DNA from: Pseudomonadota bacterium | Lineage (GTDB): Bacteria > Myxococcota > Myxococcia > Myxococcales > Myxococcaceae | Reading direction: 5' to 3' | Length of the DNA: 6,583 nucleotides | Assembly: GCA_023424585.1 (NCBI GenBank) | Contig: JAFADT010000230.1 | Location: forward strand, 1 to 6,583 | Shown: piece after piece, positions 6,565-6,583 of the stretch | Numbering within the stretch: the stretch's first letter is position 1 | How the letters are laid out: every line of letters starts with the position of its first letter | Position numbers and translations under genes: made by a program | The notes under the pieces: model-generated | Seen by the model: the letters and a program-made list of their open reading frames with translations, nothing else | Database searches by the model: none | Told to the model about the DNA's origin: nothing

Positions 6565-6583
6565 GGGCCGCGCGGGGCCGCTC

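Noticed and set aside
6548..6583. Rho-independent terminator called with confidence after the DUF420 gene
   Set aside because: A 6-bp hairpin is present but no T-tract follows before the window ends, so it is kept only as a weak candidate.
1..6583. Biosynthetic cluster, phage, toxin-antitoxin, CRISPR or transposon content
   Set aside because: I saw no transposase, integrase, repeat array, terminal inverted repeats or synthase motifs; every coding region is explained by exported redox-type or membrane proteins.

Overview
The window is GC-rich DNA whose genes resemble Myxococcota (Corallococcus/Myxococcus-like) in base composition, in the 'GRADY...FLDDGARKVC' and 'RRLT' protein signatures, and in the density of exported lipoproteins. 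The organism is inferred from these traits, not proven. I recognised no RNA gene, CRISPR array, insertion sequence or sign of recent transfer.

From 5800 down to the left edge, five genes read leftwards on the minus strand in one tightly packed, probably co-transcribed run. All five products carry export signals. In transcription order they are: (1) a 660-aa Sec-exported, cysteine-rich protein. It has a DUF1549-like N-terminus, a DUF1588-like segment with one CXXCH haem-type motif, and a DUF1585/DUF1553-like C-terminus. (2) A 223-aa lipoprotein with a DUF1595-like end. (3) A 467-aa Tat-exported DUF1501 protein of the alkaline phosphatase/sulfatase fold group. (4) A 520-aa lipoprotein with a propeller-like region, an Ig-like region and a C-terminal mono-haem cytochrome c module. 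(5) The first 33 codons of a further lipoprotein, cut by the window edge. Genes 1 and 2 overlap by one base (TGATG), and genes 2-3 and 3-4 are 17 and 6 bases apart.

A 176-bp divergent intergenic region (5801-5976) separates this operon from a rightward gene (5977-6546). That gene encodes a five-helix DUF420 membrane protein, the family of the haem-copper oxidase assembly factor CtaM. The intergenic region has a stretch at about 36% GC with several TGAAA/TTTCA half-sites, so it is the likely promoter and operator region for one or both directions. A GC hairpin without a T-tract follows the DUF420 gene.

The main point of interest is domain layout. In planctomycete-type systems a cytochrome c (PSCyt), DUF1549/DUF1592-type, DUF1588/DUF1585 or DUF1553 modules usually sit in one large protein next to a DUF1501 or DUF1552 gene. 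Here comparable pieces are split over separate exported proteins, with the cytochrome fused to a propeller-like lipoprotein. I infer an envelope-located redox or substrate-processing complex. Its substrate and reaction cannot be read from the sequence, and the domain families themselves have no settled function.
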